From Proluteimonas flavola (GTDB lineage: Bacteria > Pseudomonadota > Gammaproteobacteria > Xanthomonadales > Xanthomonadaceae), in the NCBI RefSeq assembly GCF_021191705.1, contig NZ_JAIWPU010000018.1, forward strand, positions 1-64,000: a stretch of 64,000 nucleotides of DNA, written 5' to 3'. The position numbers were made by a program, and so were the translations under genes. Below are positions 28,501 to 40,200 of the stretch, in pieces (the stretch's first letter is position 1; each line of letters starts with the position of its first letter). Under the pieces are notes generated by a model. That model was not told the origin of the DNA. It did not search any database and worked only from the letters and a program-made list of their open reading frames with translations.

Positions 28501-31282
28501 ACAGGCCATCGTGCCGTAGAAGCATCATGTCGCCAGTGCGGTAGAACCGCTGCGATGCCCCCGCTTCGGCCAGCGTCACGAAGCAGCTGGCGGTCAGCTC
28601 GGGCAGGCCGACATACCCGTCGGCCACGCCCGCCCCTCCAATGTACAGCTCGCCCACCATGCCCATTGGCGCCAGGCGGCCGTCGCTGACGATCAGCATC
28701 TGCGTGTTGCGGATCGGTGTTCCGATCGGAACGGCGCCTGTCGTGGCCGCGAGCTGCGTATGCACGTCGACGCGATAGGTGCAGCATCCAACCACCGTTT
28801 CCGTCGGGCCATACTCATTGATGTATGTCGCGTCAGGCAACCAGCGCGAGCGCCACTGGGCCAGTACGGAATGGTCAAGCTGCTCTCCACCGATGACCAG
28901 CACGTGTGCCTTCCCGACCGGCCCCATGGCGCGCAGGTCAGGGGCGAGTGCCGACAGATGCGAAGGCGTCAGCTTGAAGAGCCAGGCATGCGCGTCCTCC
29001 ATGAGATGACGCCGCAGTCCGTCGAACATCGCATCCAAGGCACGTTCGAGGATCAGCACGCGCTTTCCAAGAAGCAGCGGAACCAACAGCGACGTCAAGG
29101 TTGCATCGAAGCTGATCGACGTGCTGACCACGGCCCCGCGCGTCTCCTGGCGGAAGTACCCCACCGCGTGATCCAGATAGTTGGCAAGCGCATCGTGAGG
29201 AATGAGCACGCCCTTCGGCCGCCCCGTCGTGCCGGACGTATACAGGACATAGGCCACGCCGCACCCGACCGGGGGCACAGGTGCACCGGCATCCAGGCCG
29301 TGCGCATCGCAGTGCTCCGGCGCATCCACGTCAAGGTGGATCACGGCATGCCCTGCTGGCGGCATGACGTCGCTGCCCGGAGCCCCCGCCACCACCACAC
29401 GGACGCCGGCATCCTGCAGAATATGGGCGACCCGCGCGGTCGGATAGCCGGGATCGATGGGGACATAGGCCGCGCCCGCGCGCCAGATGCCCAGGATGGC
29501 GGCAACGAGCGCTGGGCCAGGTTCGACGTGGATGCCGACGCATTCGCCTCCGCGCACCCCCTGCCCGCGCAGCCTGCGCGCGAGAGTGGTCGCCAGGGCA
29601 TCGATGCAGGCATAGCTGAAGGTCCGCCCACCATGCTCGACGGCCACCGCGTCCGGCGTCGTCAAGGCGTGGGCCGCAACACGTTCCCAGACCGGCACAC
29701 CCGTGCGTGCACGCACGGGACCCGTGCCGGCAGCCTCGATGGCAGCACGCTCCTCGGCCGGCAGGTGCGGCAGTGTTCCGATACGCGCGTCCGCCGATGC
29801 GATGACCGCCTCCAGGACCACCAGGAAGGAGGCCTGCAGACGCCGGATCGACTCACCGCGGAACAGCCCCGTGGCGTGGACCCAGTCGAGCTCAAGATGC
29901 CCGCCGAAGTCCGTGGCCGTCACCTCGATGTCGTACTTGGCTCCCGCGCCTGCGAGCCTCAAGCGCTCGCAGGTGAGACCGTCCAACGACAGGCGCGTGC
30001 GCCCGGCAACCTGGTAATTGAACATCAGCTGGAATACCGGCGCGTGGGCGGGCGAGCGCACGGCCACGACCTCGCGGACCACATCCTCGAAGGCCGCATG
30101 CTGATGTTCGAATGCATCGAGGATCATGCTCTGGGCATTGGCCAGGTATCCAGCCACCGTCAGGTCATCGTCGATGCGCGTGCGCAGGATCAATGGGTTG
30201 ACCAGGAACCCGACGATCCGCTCCCGCATGGGGTGATCACGCCCGGAACTCGATGTCCCGATCAGGATGTCCTTCTCGTTCGACCACCGGCTGAACGTCA
30301 AGGCGAAGGCCGCCTGCATCACCGTGTACACCGTGACACCACGCTCCAGGGCGAACCCACGCAGCGCGGTCACCAGCGGCGCGTCGAGGGTGTGCCGGCT
30401 GCTCGCGCCTTCGTAGGACTGCACGCGGGGGCGTGGATGATCCAACGGAAGTGCATGTGCCGCCGGTGCTCCGGCGAGCTGCCGCGTCCAGTACGCCAGG
30501 TCGTCGCGTTGCTGCTGCTGCGCCTCTGCGCCAGCGCACCACCGTGCGTGCTCGTGGAACTGGACCGGCACCGCGGGAAGCAGCGTCTGGTCGCCGCCGG
30601 CGTTGTAGAGGGTCTCCAGCTCATCGACGAGCACGGCGCAGGACCAGCCATCGGTGATGATGTGGTTCATGCACAGCAGCAACACCGCCTCCTGATCGTC
30701 GATCAGGAACAGATCCGCACGGATGGGCAGGTCGTGCTCCATATCAAATGGCCGCCAGGCCAGCGCATGGAGGGTGCGCTCAAGCGTGTCGGGGTTGAGC
30801 TGCGACGCTTCCATGCGATGGAGCGTCGGCGCAAGCAGGCCATCGTCGAGTATCGCCACGACGTCACCGTCTGCCTCCACGAACCGGGTGCGCAGCGCGT
30901 GATGCCGGCTGACCAGCCCCTGCAGGGCGCGCAGCAGCGCCTCGATGTCCAGCGTCCCCTTGAGCCTGACTGCGAGGGGAACGTTGTACAGGCCACCGCC
31001 GCTGGAAATCTTCTGTGTCAGCCACAGCCTGCGCTGCGCACCGGTCATCGGCAGCACATCACCGCTGCGGACCGCCTCGCGGGCCGCGCGCTCCCGTGGA
31101 GCGTCGGCGTCCTGACCGCTCTCCAGCAGCGCGACAAGCGCATCGCGGTGATCCCGGATCTGCGCCGCGATCTCCTCGGTCATCGCGCCGGTCGGTGCGC
31201 GCGTCCTCAGGCGGCCGCCCTCCACCGAAACGATGATGTCCCTGGAACGAAGCAGCTCAAGCAGCTTCCCTGCAGTATTCAT
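22550..31282 (-). CDS. Hybrid NRPS-PKS: docking-C-A(Asn)-T-KS-AT-KR-ACP-TE
   Basis: This 2910-aa terminal synthase adds one amino acid and one malonyl unit and releases the chain. In order: a TubC-type docking domain (1-55, KLLELLRSRDIIVSVEGG); C (NHIITDGW near 209, second His kept); A (core near 686); T (GGTS near 1079); KS with TACSTS near 1321 plus HGTGTPLGD and NIGHLDAA; AT with GHSLGEY near 1759 and the malonyl-type HAFHS; KR with TGGLGNVG near 2310 and an intact S-Y-N triad; ACP (GGDSLLA near 2611); TE (GWSFGAI near 2741). Aligned to GrsA, the A-domain residues are D-A-T-K-V-G-E-V-G, the asparagine pattern. The product end would be a beta-hydroxy, gamma-amino (statine-like) acyl group. 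ATG 31282 lies two bases after the previous stop, with GGAG upstream. Confidence 0.92.
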   Translation of the reverse strand: MNTAGKLLELLRSRDIIVSVEGGRLRTRAPTGAMTEEIAAQIRDHRDALVALLESGQDADAPRERAAREAVRSGDVLPMTGAQRRLWLTQKISSGGGLYNVPLAVRLKGTLDIEALLRALQGLVSRHHALRTRFVEADGDVVAILDDGLLAPTLHRMEASQLNPDTLERTLHALAWRPFDMEHDLPIRADLFLIDDQEAVLLLCMNHIITDGWSCAVLVDELETLYNAGGDQTLLPAVPVQFHEHARWCAGAEAQQQQRDDLAYWTRQLAGAPAAHALPLDHPRPRVQSYEGASSRHTLDAPLVTALRGFALERGVTVYTVMQAAFALTFSRWSNEKDILIGTSSSGRDHPMRERIVGFLVNPLILRTRIDDDLTVAGYLANAQSMILDAFEHQHAAFEDVVREVVAVRSPAHAPVFQLMFNYQVAGRTRLSLDGLTCERLRLAGAGAKYDIEVTATDFGGHLELDWVHATGLFRGESIRRLQASFLVVLEAVIASADARIGTLPHLPAEERAAIEAAGTGPVRARTGVPVWERVAAHALTTPDAVAVEHGGRTFSYACIDALATTLARRLRGQGVRGGECVGIHVEPGPALVAAILGIWRAGAAYVPIDPGYPTARVAHILQDAGVRVVVAGAPGSDVMPPAGHAVIHLDVDAPEHCDAHGLDAGAPVPPVGCGVAYVLYTSGTTGRPKGVLIPHDALANYLDHAVGYFRQETRGAVVSTSISFDATLTSLLVPLLLGKRVLILERALDAMFDGLRRHLMEDAHAWLFKLTPSHLSALAPDLRAMGPVGKAHVLVIGGEQLDHSVLAQWRSRWLPDATYINEYGPTETVVGCCTYRVDVHTQLAATTGAVPIGTPIRNTQMLIVSDGRLAPMGMVGELYIGGAGVADGYVGLPELTASCFVTLAEAGASQRFYRTGDMMLLRHDGLFEFVNRHDEQIKIRGYRVETGEIETALRTVDGVSNAAVLTHPGDAGAVLVAYLQPAGHVQDLPAFVQEVKRCLAGIVPDYMVPTLFKLVPVLPLTVNGKIDRTALSALDVAALSGAGAAPPSTGTEAALCTMWQQAVAVEDVGIHDNFFEIGGTSMLFLRMRGEIEERFGCRLDIVAFFEHPTIAALAAYIEQSLGTAAPGSVDLPATPVASASDPQARIAVISVAGRFPDAPTPEALWKNLCAGHEALQVCTDEELLAQGYEAALLTDPGFVRSGAVPAGLDLFDADFFRMTPREAQLLDPQQRLLLECSVEALESAGYGDAGTPRRCGVFVGCGESAYLAGQLLGNVALLKDMGLQVLHANSPHYLATRIAYKLDLTGPAINVATACSTSLVAVHQAVTSLRRGECAMALAGGAGVSRFAPGGYLYSEGAIESRDGRCHAFDARASGTRAGNGAGLVLLKRLEDAERDGDPVLAVITGSAINNDGANKVGYTAPSVAGQVAVIESALRDAGVRAEDVQYVETHGTGTPLGDPIEAQALGRVYQGCAEATCTVGTLKPNIGHLDAAAGVAGLIKAVMGIRDGILAPAINFDEPNPQIPFSGSPFRVNTQLAAWPPASGPRRAGVSAFGIGGTNAHVILEQAPPAPAATHVADDPDVHVLTVSARSAAALDMACARLAHHLDASATLSLADVAWTLQVGRTAHAFRRTVACGNCKEAALLLSGRPAHASMTAQQSVPVVWMFPGQGTQRLAMARALYLHEPVFRATLDTCSESLQNALGCDLRALLYPSADDRQAERLLAQTQFAQPALFAVEYSLARVLLHYGVRPSALIGHSLGEYVAACVAGVFSVEEGLAMVAARGRLMQQMEPGAMLAVRESATRLGPWLEASGLELAAINADDACVVAGESGLILQLQAHLADEGVATSLLETGHAFHSRMMEPMLGAWRSVVSRVQLHAPKIPVMSNVSGERLSDAQATDPEYWVQHLRATVRFSEGLRAAIDGSVQQGERCALLEVGPGHVLSRLSSRLTRGSAHYAVSVLGDSSDDLGAWRAFKAALGRLWELGVRIDWMAGHASGSRRRVALPTYPFERQRYWLDAQGAAEPTPSVSPLGSHEEWFHAPVWRPSGAGPGGTKPEAAQGTWLLVADAGGTASALAEALRAAGRDAVILHPPVRPSASPDDDQASSNGLLAGCAETVAALRRDNKHIEGAVHLRALDMGTQGAGDDVQAYDAVAVAMQGAHQSLVELIRALPVDAREQPLPVHVVTRDAFLVTGRERVSPEQATMIGLCRVAPQEYPHLDCRHVDLDLDLDSDIDLGTGLEPLDEAGSPLPSMALLVQELLAGGQDRTVAFRGGVRWVQSHVPVHRAQAGLTARLRRGGVYLITGGLGNVGYAIAAHLAGMAARIVLVIRDTVPERSKWGNLVVERSKSDPMVVKLERLLALESKGAQVLVCSADVADEAAMHAAFEAAEVRFGRIDGVIHCAGDVRNALMPIAELTQSGVRAQFLAKAKGTMVLHRVLRHRQVDFCVLMSSLSTVLGGLGFAAYAAANAFMDAFAAARHARGDTRWLSINWDGWNVGGKPSSMTEARMTDSRMTGEQGAAALAYVLSWSDAPQLVHCTGDLRRRRDAWVDRSASREATSHLHVRGVNPMPVAASTTIETELVAIWQQLLGMHDVGVRDGFFDIGGDSLLATMMVARINKEFSISLPIRTVFEEETIERIAATIDEMTKRPPQGRPLALKRSGSRPPLFCIHPGSGFARPYMALLRYLPQERPVYALEARGLNDDDVLPSTIAQMCSDYIEQMQRIQPEGPYLLLGWSFGAIVAHAMAAELQQRGIGVAGLVMIDPTPLGDDPWPEQAITDHRRDLEERLVGYRDYQDASDELKQMMIDRMSAIQENNTRLSYYRDPKTFHGDTMIVIAKDSDHPGKYDAMRAFIPSHVEEVRVPYHHNILLTSEALESYAGPLCGFIERQPISTVIHSAPEVVE

Positions 31283-31284
31283 GG

Positions 31285-34200
31285 CTACCACTCCATTTCT
31301 TCGTAGAGGGGGCGCTCGCCGGCGTCGCCCGCGGCATCGGAAGGGGGCTCGGAAGGGGGGCCGGCGTGTTGGTCGATGTGCGCGGCAAGCTCGACCAGGA
31401 CCCGTCGTTCGAACACGGTCCTGAGCTGCAGCGCCCCCTGCCATCTGCGATTGACGTGCTGGACCATGCGCGTGGCCAGCAGTGAATGACCGCCAAGCCG
31501 GAAGAAATCGTCGTCCAGACCGACCGGCTCCGTCCTTTCAAGCAAGCCCTCCCACAGCGTGGCGAGCATCCGCTCGGTCTCCGTCGTCGGCGCCCGATAA
31601 GGACGCGCGAGCGGCGTGGCCAACGCGACGGGCAGCGCGGATCGATCGATTTTTCCATTCCCCGTCAGCGCGAAGCAGTCCACCACAGCCAAGCCGTCCG
31701 GCTGCATGTAGGCCGGCAGCGTGGCGCTCAACCTGTCTCGCAGCGCGAGGACAAGCGCCGGGCGCCCGGCAGGCTCCACCGCGCTGACGACAAACCCCAG
31801 CAGGCGGCGTGCATCTCCATGGCCCTGCACGGTGACGGCAGCATCGAGCACCCGGTCGTCCTGGAGCAGCTGCGCCTCCAGTTCGCCCAGCTCGATGCGG
31901 TGGCCACGGATCTTGACCTGGTCGTCCTGGCGCCCGAGATACTGCAGTCGTCCTTTGTGATCAAGCCGGACCATGTCGCCACTGCGGTAGGCGCGGTACG
32001 GCATCCCGTCCGTGGACACGTGCTGCACGAAGCGCGCATGGGTGAGCGCGTCCTGTCCCAGGTAGCCATGGCCGACGCCGTCACCGCTGATCCACAGCTC
32101 CCCGATGGCTCCCACGGGCACCGGCTGTTGCTGCGCATTGACCACATGCAGCCGCGTGTTACGGATCGGCCTGCCGATGGGGATCGACTGCATGCCATCG
32201 GCCAAGCCGTCCACGTAGTGGACCGAGCATCCCACTGCCGTCTCGGTCGGACCATACTCGTTCACATACTCGGCAAGCGGGAGTCGCTCCACCTGCCAGC
32301 GGCGAACGGTCTCGCCCCGCAGCTGCTCACCGCCAATCACCAGGCAATGGCGCCGCATGACGGGCGCCGCGCCGGCCGGGAACAGCGCGTGCAGGGCGTC
32401 GAGATGGGCCGGCGTGAGCTTGAACAGCCACTCATGCGCATTGGCGAAGAGATAGTCTGCTAACGCCTCCAGGCGCTCTGGCGTCGTTCCTGGAAGCACG
32501 ACCAGGCAGCGTCCCGTCAGCAGCGGGGTGAACAAGGTCGTCACCGTGGCATCGAACCCAAGCGGTGTGCTCATCACCGCACCGCGATGGTGAGGCTTGA
32601 GGTAGCCGACAGCGTGATCGAGATAGTTCACGACGGCGCGATGGGGCATCACGACGCCCTTGGGGGCCCCCGTGGAACCGGACGTATAGATCACGTAGGC
32701 AGGCATCTCAGGATGCCACCGCGCCTCGTCCCCGCCCTCGTCCATGCACACCGCTGACAGGTTCTCCGATGCGGGTGACTCATCGATCAGGTGGACGCCC
32801 TCCGCCCACGACGCGCAGCGGCTGGACAGCGCCTGCGTCGTCACTACCCACCCGGCGTGGCTGTCCGCGCACAGGTGCGCCAGCCTGTCCCCCGGCATGT
32901 CCAGCTCAAGCGGCAGGTAGGCCGCGCCCGCCTTGAGGATTGAGAGGACGCCGATGACCTGCGCCAGCGACGGACCGACGTGGAGCGCCACGATCTCACC
33001 AGGCCGCACCCCGCGATGATGCAATGCACGCGCATGCCGCCCCGCCAGCGCGTCAAGTTCGCCGAATGTCATCCCGCGCCGGCCATCGGTGATCGCCAGC
33101 GCGTCCGGAGTACGTCGCGCCTGCTCCTCGAACAGGGAATGCAGGCCTCGGTCGGGCAGGCGCGGCGCTACGGTGTCGTTCCATTGCGCCAGGAACTGTG
33201 CATCGCGCCTGCTGAGCATTGGGAGTGCGAGGATGGGTGTGTAGGGGGCGTCCATCGCGGCAACCAGCAGCAGCTCGAAATGCTCCGCGATGCCAGCGAC
33301 CGCCTGCGCGCTGAACAGTCCAGCGGCGTAGTGCCAAGACAGCATCAGCGCGCCGTCCTGCTCCCATGCCCCGATCTGGAGGTCGTACTTCGTCACAGGC
33401 GGCGTGTAGTCGACCACATCGATGTCCAGACCGGGCACGTCCGGCACGCCACTCTGGAGGTTGTTCAGGGTAAACAGCACCTGAAAGAGTGGGGCATGGC
33501 TGGGATCGTGCCGGACTCCCGCCACCTCGAGCATCCTGTCGAAGGACACGTCCTGGTGTGCGAAGGCGTCCAGCACGACCGCCCTGCTCCGCGCGATGAA
33601 GCTGGCGAAGGACTCTTCTGGACACAGCGTGGTGCGCAGGGGCAGCACGTTGATGAAGCAGCCCATCATCACCTCCGTGCGCTGGTCCAGGCGTCCGGCC
33701 ACGGGGGTTCCGATGACCACATCATTCTGATCGCTGTAGCGCGCCAGCACGAGTGCAAGGACGGACGCCAGCACCATGAACGGCGTCAGCCCATTGGCAT
33801 GGCAGAACGTCTGCATCTGCCGCATGGTGTCCGCATCAAGCGTACTGCGGTACTCCGCGCTGGTCGCATCGCGACGCGCTGGGCGGGGTGCATCCGCGGG
33901 AAACAACGACAGCGCGGGGACGTTGGCCAACTGCTGCCGCCAGTAGTCAAGCGACGCTTCACCACCATCCGCGTCGGCCTGCTCTTCAAGCGCCACATCG
34001 GCGTACTGCCACGGCAAAGGACGAAGCGAGCCTGGCCTGCCGTGCCGTGCTGCCGCGTAGAGGTGCGCGATGTCGCTGACAAGAACATCCATCGACCACG
34101 CATCGGCAGCAACATGGTGAACGGACAGAATCAGCACGTGCTGCATATCGCCCAACGCCACGAGGACCGCACGCAGCATGAGGTCTGTCCGCGATGCAAA

Positions 34201-37200
34201 GCCGGCGCTCGCTTCTTCGCGCAGCAGGCGGTCGAGGACGTCACCCTGTTGCGCTGGATCCAGCGCGGTTGCGTCCTGCTCGTCCATCGGGACTGCACCG
34301 CAGGGTCGTACGTGTTGCCACAGGCCGTCGTCGTCCAGGCTGAAGACCGTCCGGAGGACTTCATGCCGCTCGACGACGCCATCCACGGCCATCTGCAGCG
34401 CCCGCTTGTCCAGATCGCCTGTGAGGCGCAGCCCCACCACGATGTTGTAGGCGTCGGCCGCATCCCCACCCTGTGCGGCGAGCCACAGGCGCCGCTGTGC
34501 GGCAGACGCTGGCACCCTGGCGGGACGCGCATGGGGCACGGCGGGGCTGGCGACGGCAACGGTCGCCCGCTCAACGCGCCGGGCCTGCTCGCGGATCGTG
34601 TGGCACTCGAAGACGTCGCGCAGTGTGAGCGCGACACCCCATTCGGCGCGGATCGCAGAGACCAGCCGCGTCGCAAGCAGCGAGTGTCCACCCACCGCGA
34701 AGAAATCCGACGTCGCGCCGATCCCATCATGCCCCAGCAGGTTCCGCCAGATTCTGAGCAGCCGCGACTCCGTCTCGCCCAGCGGCTCGACGCGGGAGAC
34801 ATCGGAGTAGTCGGTCGCGTCCGCACGCGGCAATGCCTGGTGATCGACCTTGCCATTCGGTGTCAGCGGCAACTGATCCAGGATGACGAACGCCGCCGGC
34901 ATCATGAAGGGCGCGAGGACGCCCGCAAGCGCGTCCCGGCATGCTTGGCGCCACGCGGACGGATCCGCGATGCGGGACAGGGGAACCAGATAGGCGACCA
35001 GCACCTGCTCGCCTGCGTCGGTGGCCCACACAGTAACCGCGGCATGACGCACCTCGTGCAGCGCCCGCAGTTGCTGTTCGACCTCGGCAGGCTCCACCCG
35101 GTGACCACGGATCTTGACCTGTCTGTCGCAGCGCCCGGACGACAACAACACGCCGTCGTTGGTCCAACGCACGAGGTCACCCGTCCGGTATGCCGTGGTT
35201 CCGTCAGGAAGGCGGATGAATCGCTCGGCAGTCAGATCGTCACGCCCTAGGTAACCGCGCGCGACGCCTGCGCCCCCGATCAGCAGTTCGCCCTGCACGC
35301 CGATGGGGACCGCGCGCAGGTGCGCGTTCACCACGAGGAAACGGGTATTGGCGACAGGCCGCCCGATGCTGACCACGCCATCATCCTGCAGCTCGGCGCA
35401 CGATGACCAGATCGTCGTCTCGGTGGGTCCATACAGGTTGAACAGGCGCGCGCGCGTATGGCGCCTGATCTCTCCCACCAGCGCCGGCGGAAAGCCTTCC
35501 CCCCCCACCATCAGCACCTTGATGCGCGCAAGCGCGCGGCAGAAGTCCGGAAGCTCCATGTACATGTGCAGCAGGGAGGGGGTGCACTGCAGGTGTGTCA
35601 CGGCATGCCGCTCGATGAGCGCCGGAAATGCGCTGTCCTGGTCGGCCCGGCGTGCGTGGTCGCCGAGCACGATACTGTGGCCGTAGGCCAACGGACACAG
35701 CAGTTCCAGGATCGAGATATCGAACGAGCACGCCGTCAGTGCGAGCCAGGTGCCGTCCTGCAATGGCAGGCAGTCCTGCATGGCGGCTGCAAAATTGATC
35801 AATTGCCGGTGTTCGACCATGACGCCCTTGGGCTGCCCCGTCGAACCGGACGTGTACATCACATAGGCAAGATCGTCCGGACCGGCGTCCGCTCCGCAGC
35901 TGGTCGTCTTGGCCGCACCAGCTGCATCAGCCGTATCAAGCGCATCAAGCAGCACCGGCTCGATGCCGGTGGCCAACGCGGCCGCGGCGGAGGCCAGCGA
36001 CCTCGCCGTCACAACACAGCGCACCCCGCTGTCCTGTGCGACATGGGCAAGCCGCCCATGCGGGTAGGACGGGTCCAAGGGCACATACGCCGCACCGGCC
36101 CGCAGGATGCCCACCAGTGCAATGACCAGATCAGCCGTGCGCGGGAGATGGACACCAACAAGCGCCCCGGGCTTCACGCCACGCTGGCGCAGGCACCGTG
36201 CCAACACGTCGGCCCGGGCCATCAGCGCGCGGTAGTCAAGGGGGCCCGCGCTGTCGACCACCGCCGTCGCCGTCGGCGTGCGTGTTGCCTGCGCTGCGAT
36301 CTGCTCATGCAGCGGATGTGATGCATACACACGATCGGTGGTGTTCCAGCAGGCCAACCGCTGCCTGTCTGCCCCGGTTAGCACATCAAACGAACGCAGC
36401 GGCGCGTGCACACTGTCCACGACGGCCTGTGCCAGCAGCAGCCACCCTTGCGCCATGCGCTCGATCGTCGCCGGGTCGAACAGAGAGGTCGCATACCGCC
36501 ATTCCAGCGCCAATGCATCCCCGCTGGGTTGCACGACCAGCTCAAGATCGAACTTGACCTGGTCGTTGCTCCACGGCAGCACGTCCACTTGGAGATCCTG
36601 CATCACGAGCTGATCCTGTTCGGCATCCTGGTAGGACAGGAACACCTGGATCAGCGGATGACACGCAGGAGACCGGTCGACGCCCTGCATGTCGACAAGC
36701 ATCTCGAACGGCACGTGTTGGTGTGCGAAGACCTCTGCGGCCTGCGCCATGTGCAGGTCCAGCAGTGCTTCGAAATCGAGCGACCAGTCCAGTTGATGGC
36801 GGAAGACGAGCGTGTCGGCGAAGAACCCGATGAGCGCCTCGGAACCTGGCTGGCTGCGCCCGGCCGCAGGAACGCCGATGACCACGTCGTCGTGGCTGCC
36901 ATGGCGCGCCAGGACTAGCGACAGCAGGGCCTTGACGACAACGAAGAGCGTGCATCCCTGCCGTGCCGCCAGTGCGCGCAGCGACGACAGCAACGCGCCA
37001 TGCAACCACTCACGGTGCGACGCGCCGGCATGGTCCTGGCGCGCAGGCCGCGCCCTGTCAGTCGCGAGTCCATGGACATGGGGAACGCCTGCCAAGGCGC
37101 GCATCCAGTAGCCGACGTGGTCAGCATAGTCCTGCTGCTCCAGTGCAGCGCGCTGCCATTCCGCGAAAGGGCCGTACTGGAAGGCAAGCCCCGGCAGGCA

Positions 37201-40200
37201 GGCATCGCCTCCCGTGCGCGCCGCTTGGTACAACGCGGCGAACTCGCGGGCCAGGATCCGCATCGACACCCCGTCAACCGCAATGTGGTGGGCGACCAGG
37301 AGCACGACGTGCATATCGGACCGACACCGCACGAGTGTTGCCGCCATGACGTCGCCGGCGACGAGGTCGAAGCATTGATGGGCCTGATCGTCCATCAACG
37401 CGTGCAGGGCCGCGTCGCGCGCATCGCGTTCCAGCGCAGCCAGGTCGTGGAACCGCAGCGCCATCGGCATGGCGGGCATCACCTGCTGCCACGCTTCTCC
37501 CGCACGCTCCACATACCGCGTCCGCAGGATCTGGTGACGATCGACGATGCAGTCCAATGCCTGCCGCAGCGCCCCCACATCGAGCGCGCCCTCCAACGTC
37601 AGGCCAACGCGAAGGTTGTAGTGTGCGGCGCCCGCACCGATGTCACTCAGAAAGTACAGGCGCTGCTGTGGATAGGACAGCGGCCAGATGTCCTGCTGCG
37701 GGTCCTGCTGGATGTCGGGCTGCGTGGCTGGGTACGCCCCTGCCACCAGTGGCGCGCCAAGCTCGCCGTGGCCGCCAGCGTCGATCAAGGCCGCCTGCTC
37801 GGCGATGGTCTGGTGCACGAAAAGATCGGCCAACTGCAGACGGCACCCGAATGCCTCCCCCAGGGCGGCGGACAGGCGCATGGCCAGCAGCGAATGGCCG
37901 CCGGCAGCGAAAAATCCCTGGTCACAGCGCAGGTCGCTGCGTCCCAGCACCGCTGACCAGATGGCGAGTACGCGCGTCTGCGTCGGTGTGCGTGGACCTG
38001 CGTCAACGGATGCGGCGGCGGCGGCCTGCGCGGCATCAGCGAGTGCAACCAAGGCCTGGCGATCCAGCTTTCCACTGGCCGTACGCGGCAGCGCCGCCAG
38101 CAGCTGCAAGCGCGCGGGCACCATGTACGGGGGCAGCAGAGTCATGAGACGACGGCGGATCGCGCGCTCCTGCGCTGGCCACGCCTGCCCGTGTGCGCCA
38201 GCAGTGACAAAGCCGACGATCTGCTCGACGTGGCCGAGGGCGTCGCGCTGCGGGATGACCGCGCACGCCTGCACCCCCGCGCACTCCGCCAGCACGGCCT
38301 CGATCTCGCCAGCCTCGATGCGTTGGCCGTGCAACTTGAACTGGTTGTCACGACGGCCCAGCAAGCGAAGGGTTCCATCCGGCCGCAGGTACGCCATGTC
38401 ACCGGTACGGTAGAACCGCGTTGACACTCCACGGCTGCCGAACCGCTCGCTGCTCAGCGTTGGCTGGCCGAGGTAGCCCGTCGCCAACGCCGTGCTCTCC
38501 ACTACGATCTCGCCGGGCTGGTACAGGCGTGCCACTGCCCGACCTTCGGCTTCCAGCCACAGGCGCGTGCCAGCCACGACCCCGCCCAGTCGTTGACAGG
38601 GCGTCAGTCCCTGCGCGACGCGCCGTGCGTGCATCATCACCAAGGTTGCTTCGCTGCTTCCATACAGATTGACAACCTCACAGGAGCCGGGCAGGCATCT
38701 GGTGGCAAGCGCCAGCGTGGGGGCGTCCACTGCTTCTCCCCCGAACACGACCGCCCGCAGCCCCTCTCCCTCCGCCACGTGCCCGTCGGCGAAGAGGAAC
38801 CTGAAGACAGTCGGGGTGGAGTGGTAGATCGACACGCCGCCACGCAGCACCGCGTGGACCCCCTCGGCACCCGCACGTTTAGGATCGAGCAGGTGCAGGC
38901 AGGCGCCGGTGGTGAGCGCGGCAAACATGTCCAACACCGCCGCGTCATGGCTGAATGAGGCGAGCTGCAGCAATCGGTCCGCTGGCGATATGCGCAAGCG
39001 GGAGACATAGGCCTGCACGTAGTACGCCACGTGCCCGTGGCACTGCATGACGCCTTTGGGACGCCCGGTGGAACCGGAGGTGTACAGCACGTACGCGGGT
39101 GCCGTGGGGTGGGGCTGCATGAACGCCACAGTGGCCATGTCGCTCCCGCGCGGTCCCGTAGGGGCGTCCACCCGCATGAGCGCACACTGGCCAAACTGTC
39201 CAGCCGCCAGCTCCGTGGCATCGTTCACCAGCACGCACGCCACGCCTGCATCTTCGACGATGCCCTGCAGCCGCTCCGCCGGATACTCTGGGTTCAGGGG
39301 CACATAGACCCTGCCCGCCTTGATGCAGGCCCAGATCGCCACCACGATGTCTGCACCATGTGACAGGCACAGGCCAACGTGCGTACCAGGCACGGTGCGC
39401 AGCCTGGAGCAGAGGGTGCTGCTGGCGGCGTCGATGTCCCGATAACTCGCCGCGCCCGCCTCCGAGAGAACCGCGGTGGCATCCGGGCGTTGCTGGACCT
39501 GCTGCAGGAACTGGTCCAGCAGTGGTGGTGGCGCTGCGTCGGCGCCACCGTCAAGGGCTGCCAGCGCCGGCGTGGCATCGAACAGCGCATGCTCGCTGAT
39601 CAGCGTGTCGGGAGCCTCGACGATGGCATCAAGCAACCGATCGTATTGCTGTGCAAGGTTGTCCACCGTCTCCGGTTCGAACAGGGATATGCGCACCACC
39701 CAGTCCAGCGACAGACCGGCATCGTCCTCCACGGCATACAGATTGATGTCATGCTTTGCCGCGTCTACTTGCCAGCGGCTCTCCTCGCGGACGGTGCATC
39801 CCGGCAGCTGCATCTGGATGCGCGCATTGTTCTGCAGGACGAACCACACCTGGAACAACGGGCCGTACGCGCTACTCCTTGGGGGATTCAGTTCTTCAAC
39901 GAGCACGTCGAACGGAAGGTACTGGTACTCATGCAGCATCGGGGCGCGCTGGCGCGCCTGGAGCAGGCGCGACCTGAAGGTGTCAGCGGCGTCATGCCGA
40001 TCGCGCAGGACCACGGTATTGATAAACAGTCCAATCAACGGTTCCAGCCCCGTGTCGGTGCGTCCTGACATCGGAGTTCCCATGACGACGTCGCGCTCAC
40101 CGCCAAAGCGATGCAGCAGAACGGAGAGCGCTGACTGCAGCAGCATGAACAGGGTTGCGCCATGCTCCCTGCACATCGCATGCAGCCGTGCGAGGCGATC

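Noticed and set aside
28760-31306. 848-codon plus-strand open frame opposite the NRPS-PKS gene
   Set aside because: Shadow frame in high-GC DNA; no ribosome-binding site or recognisable motif.
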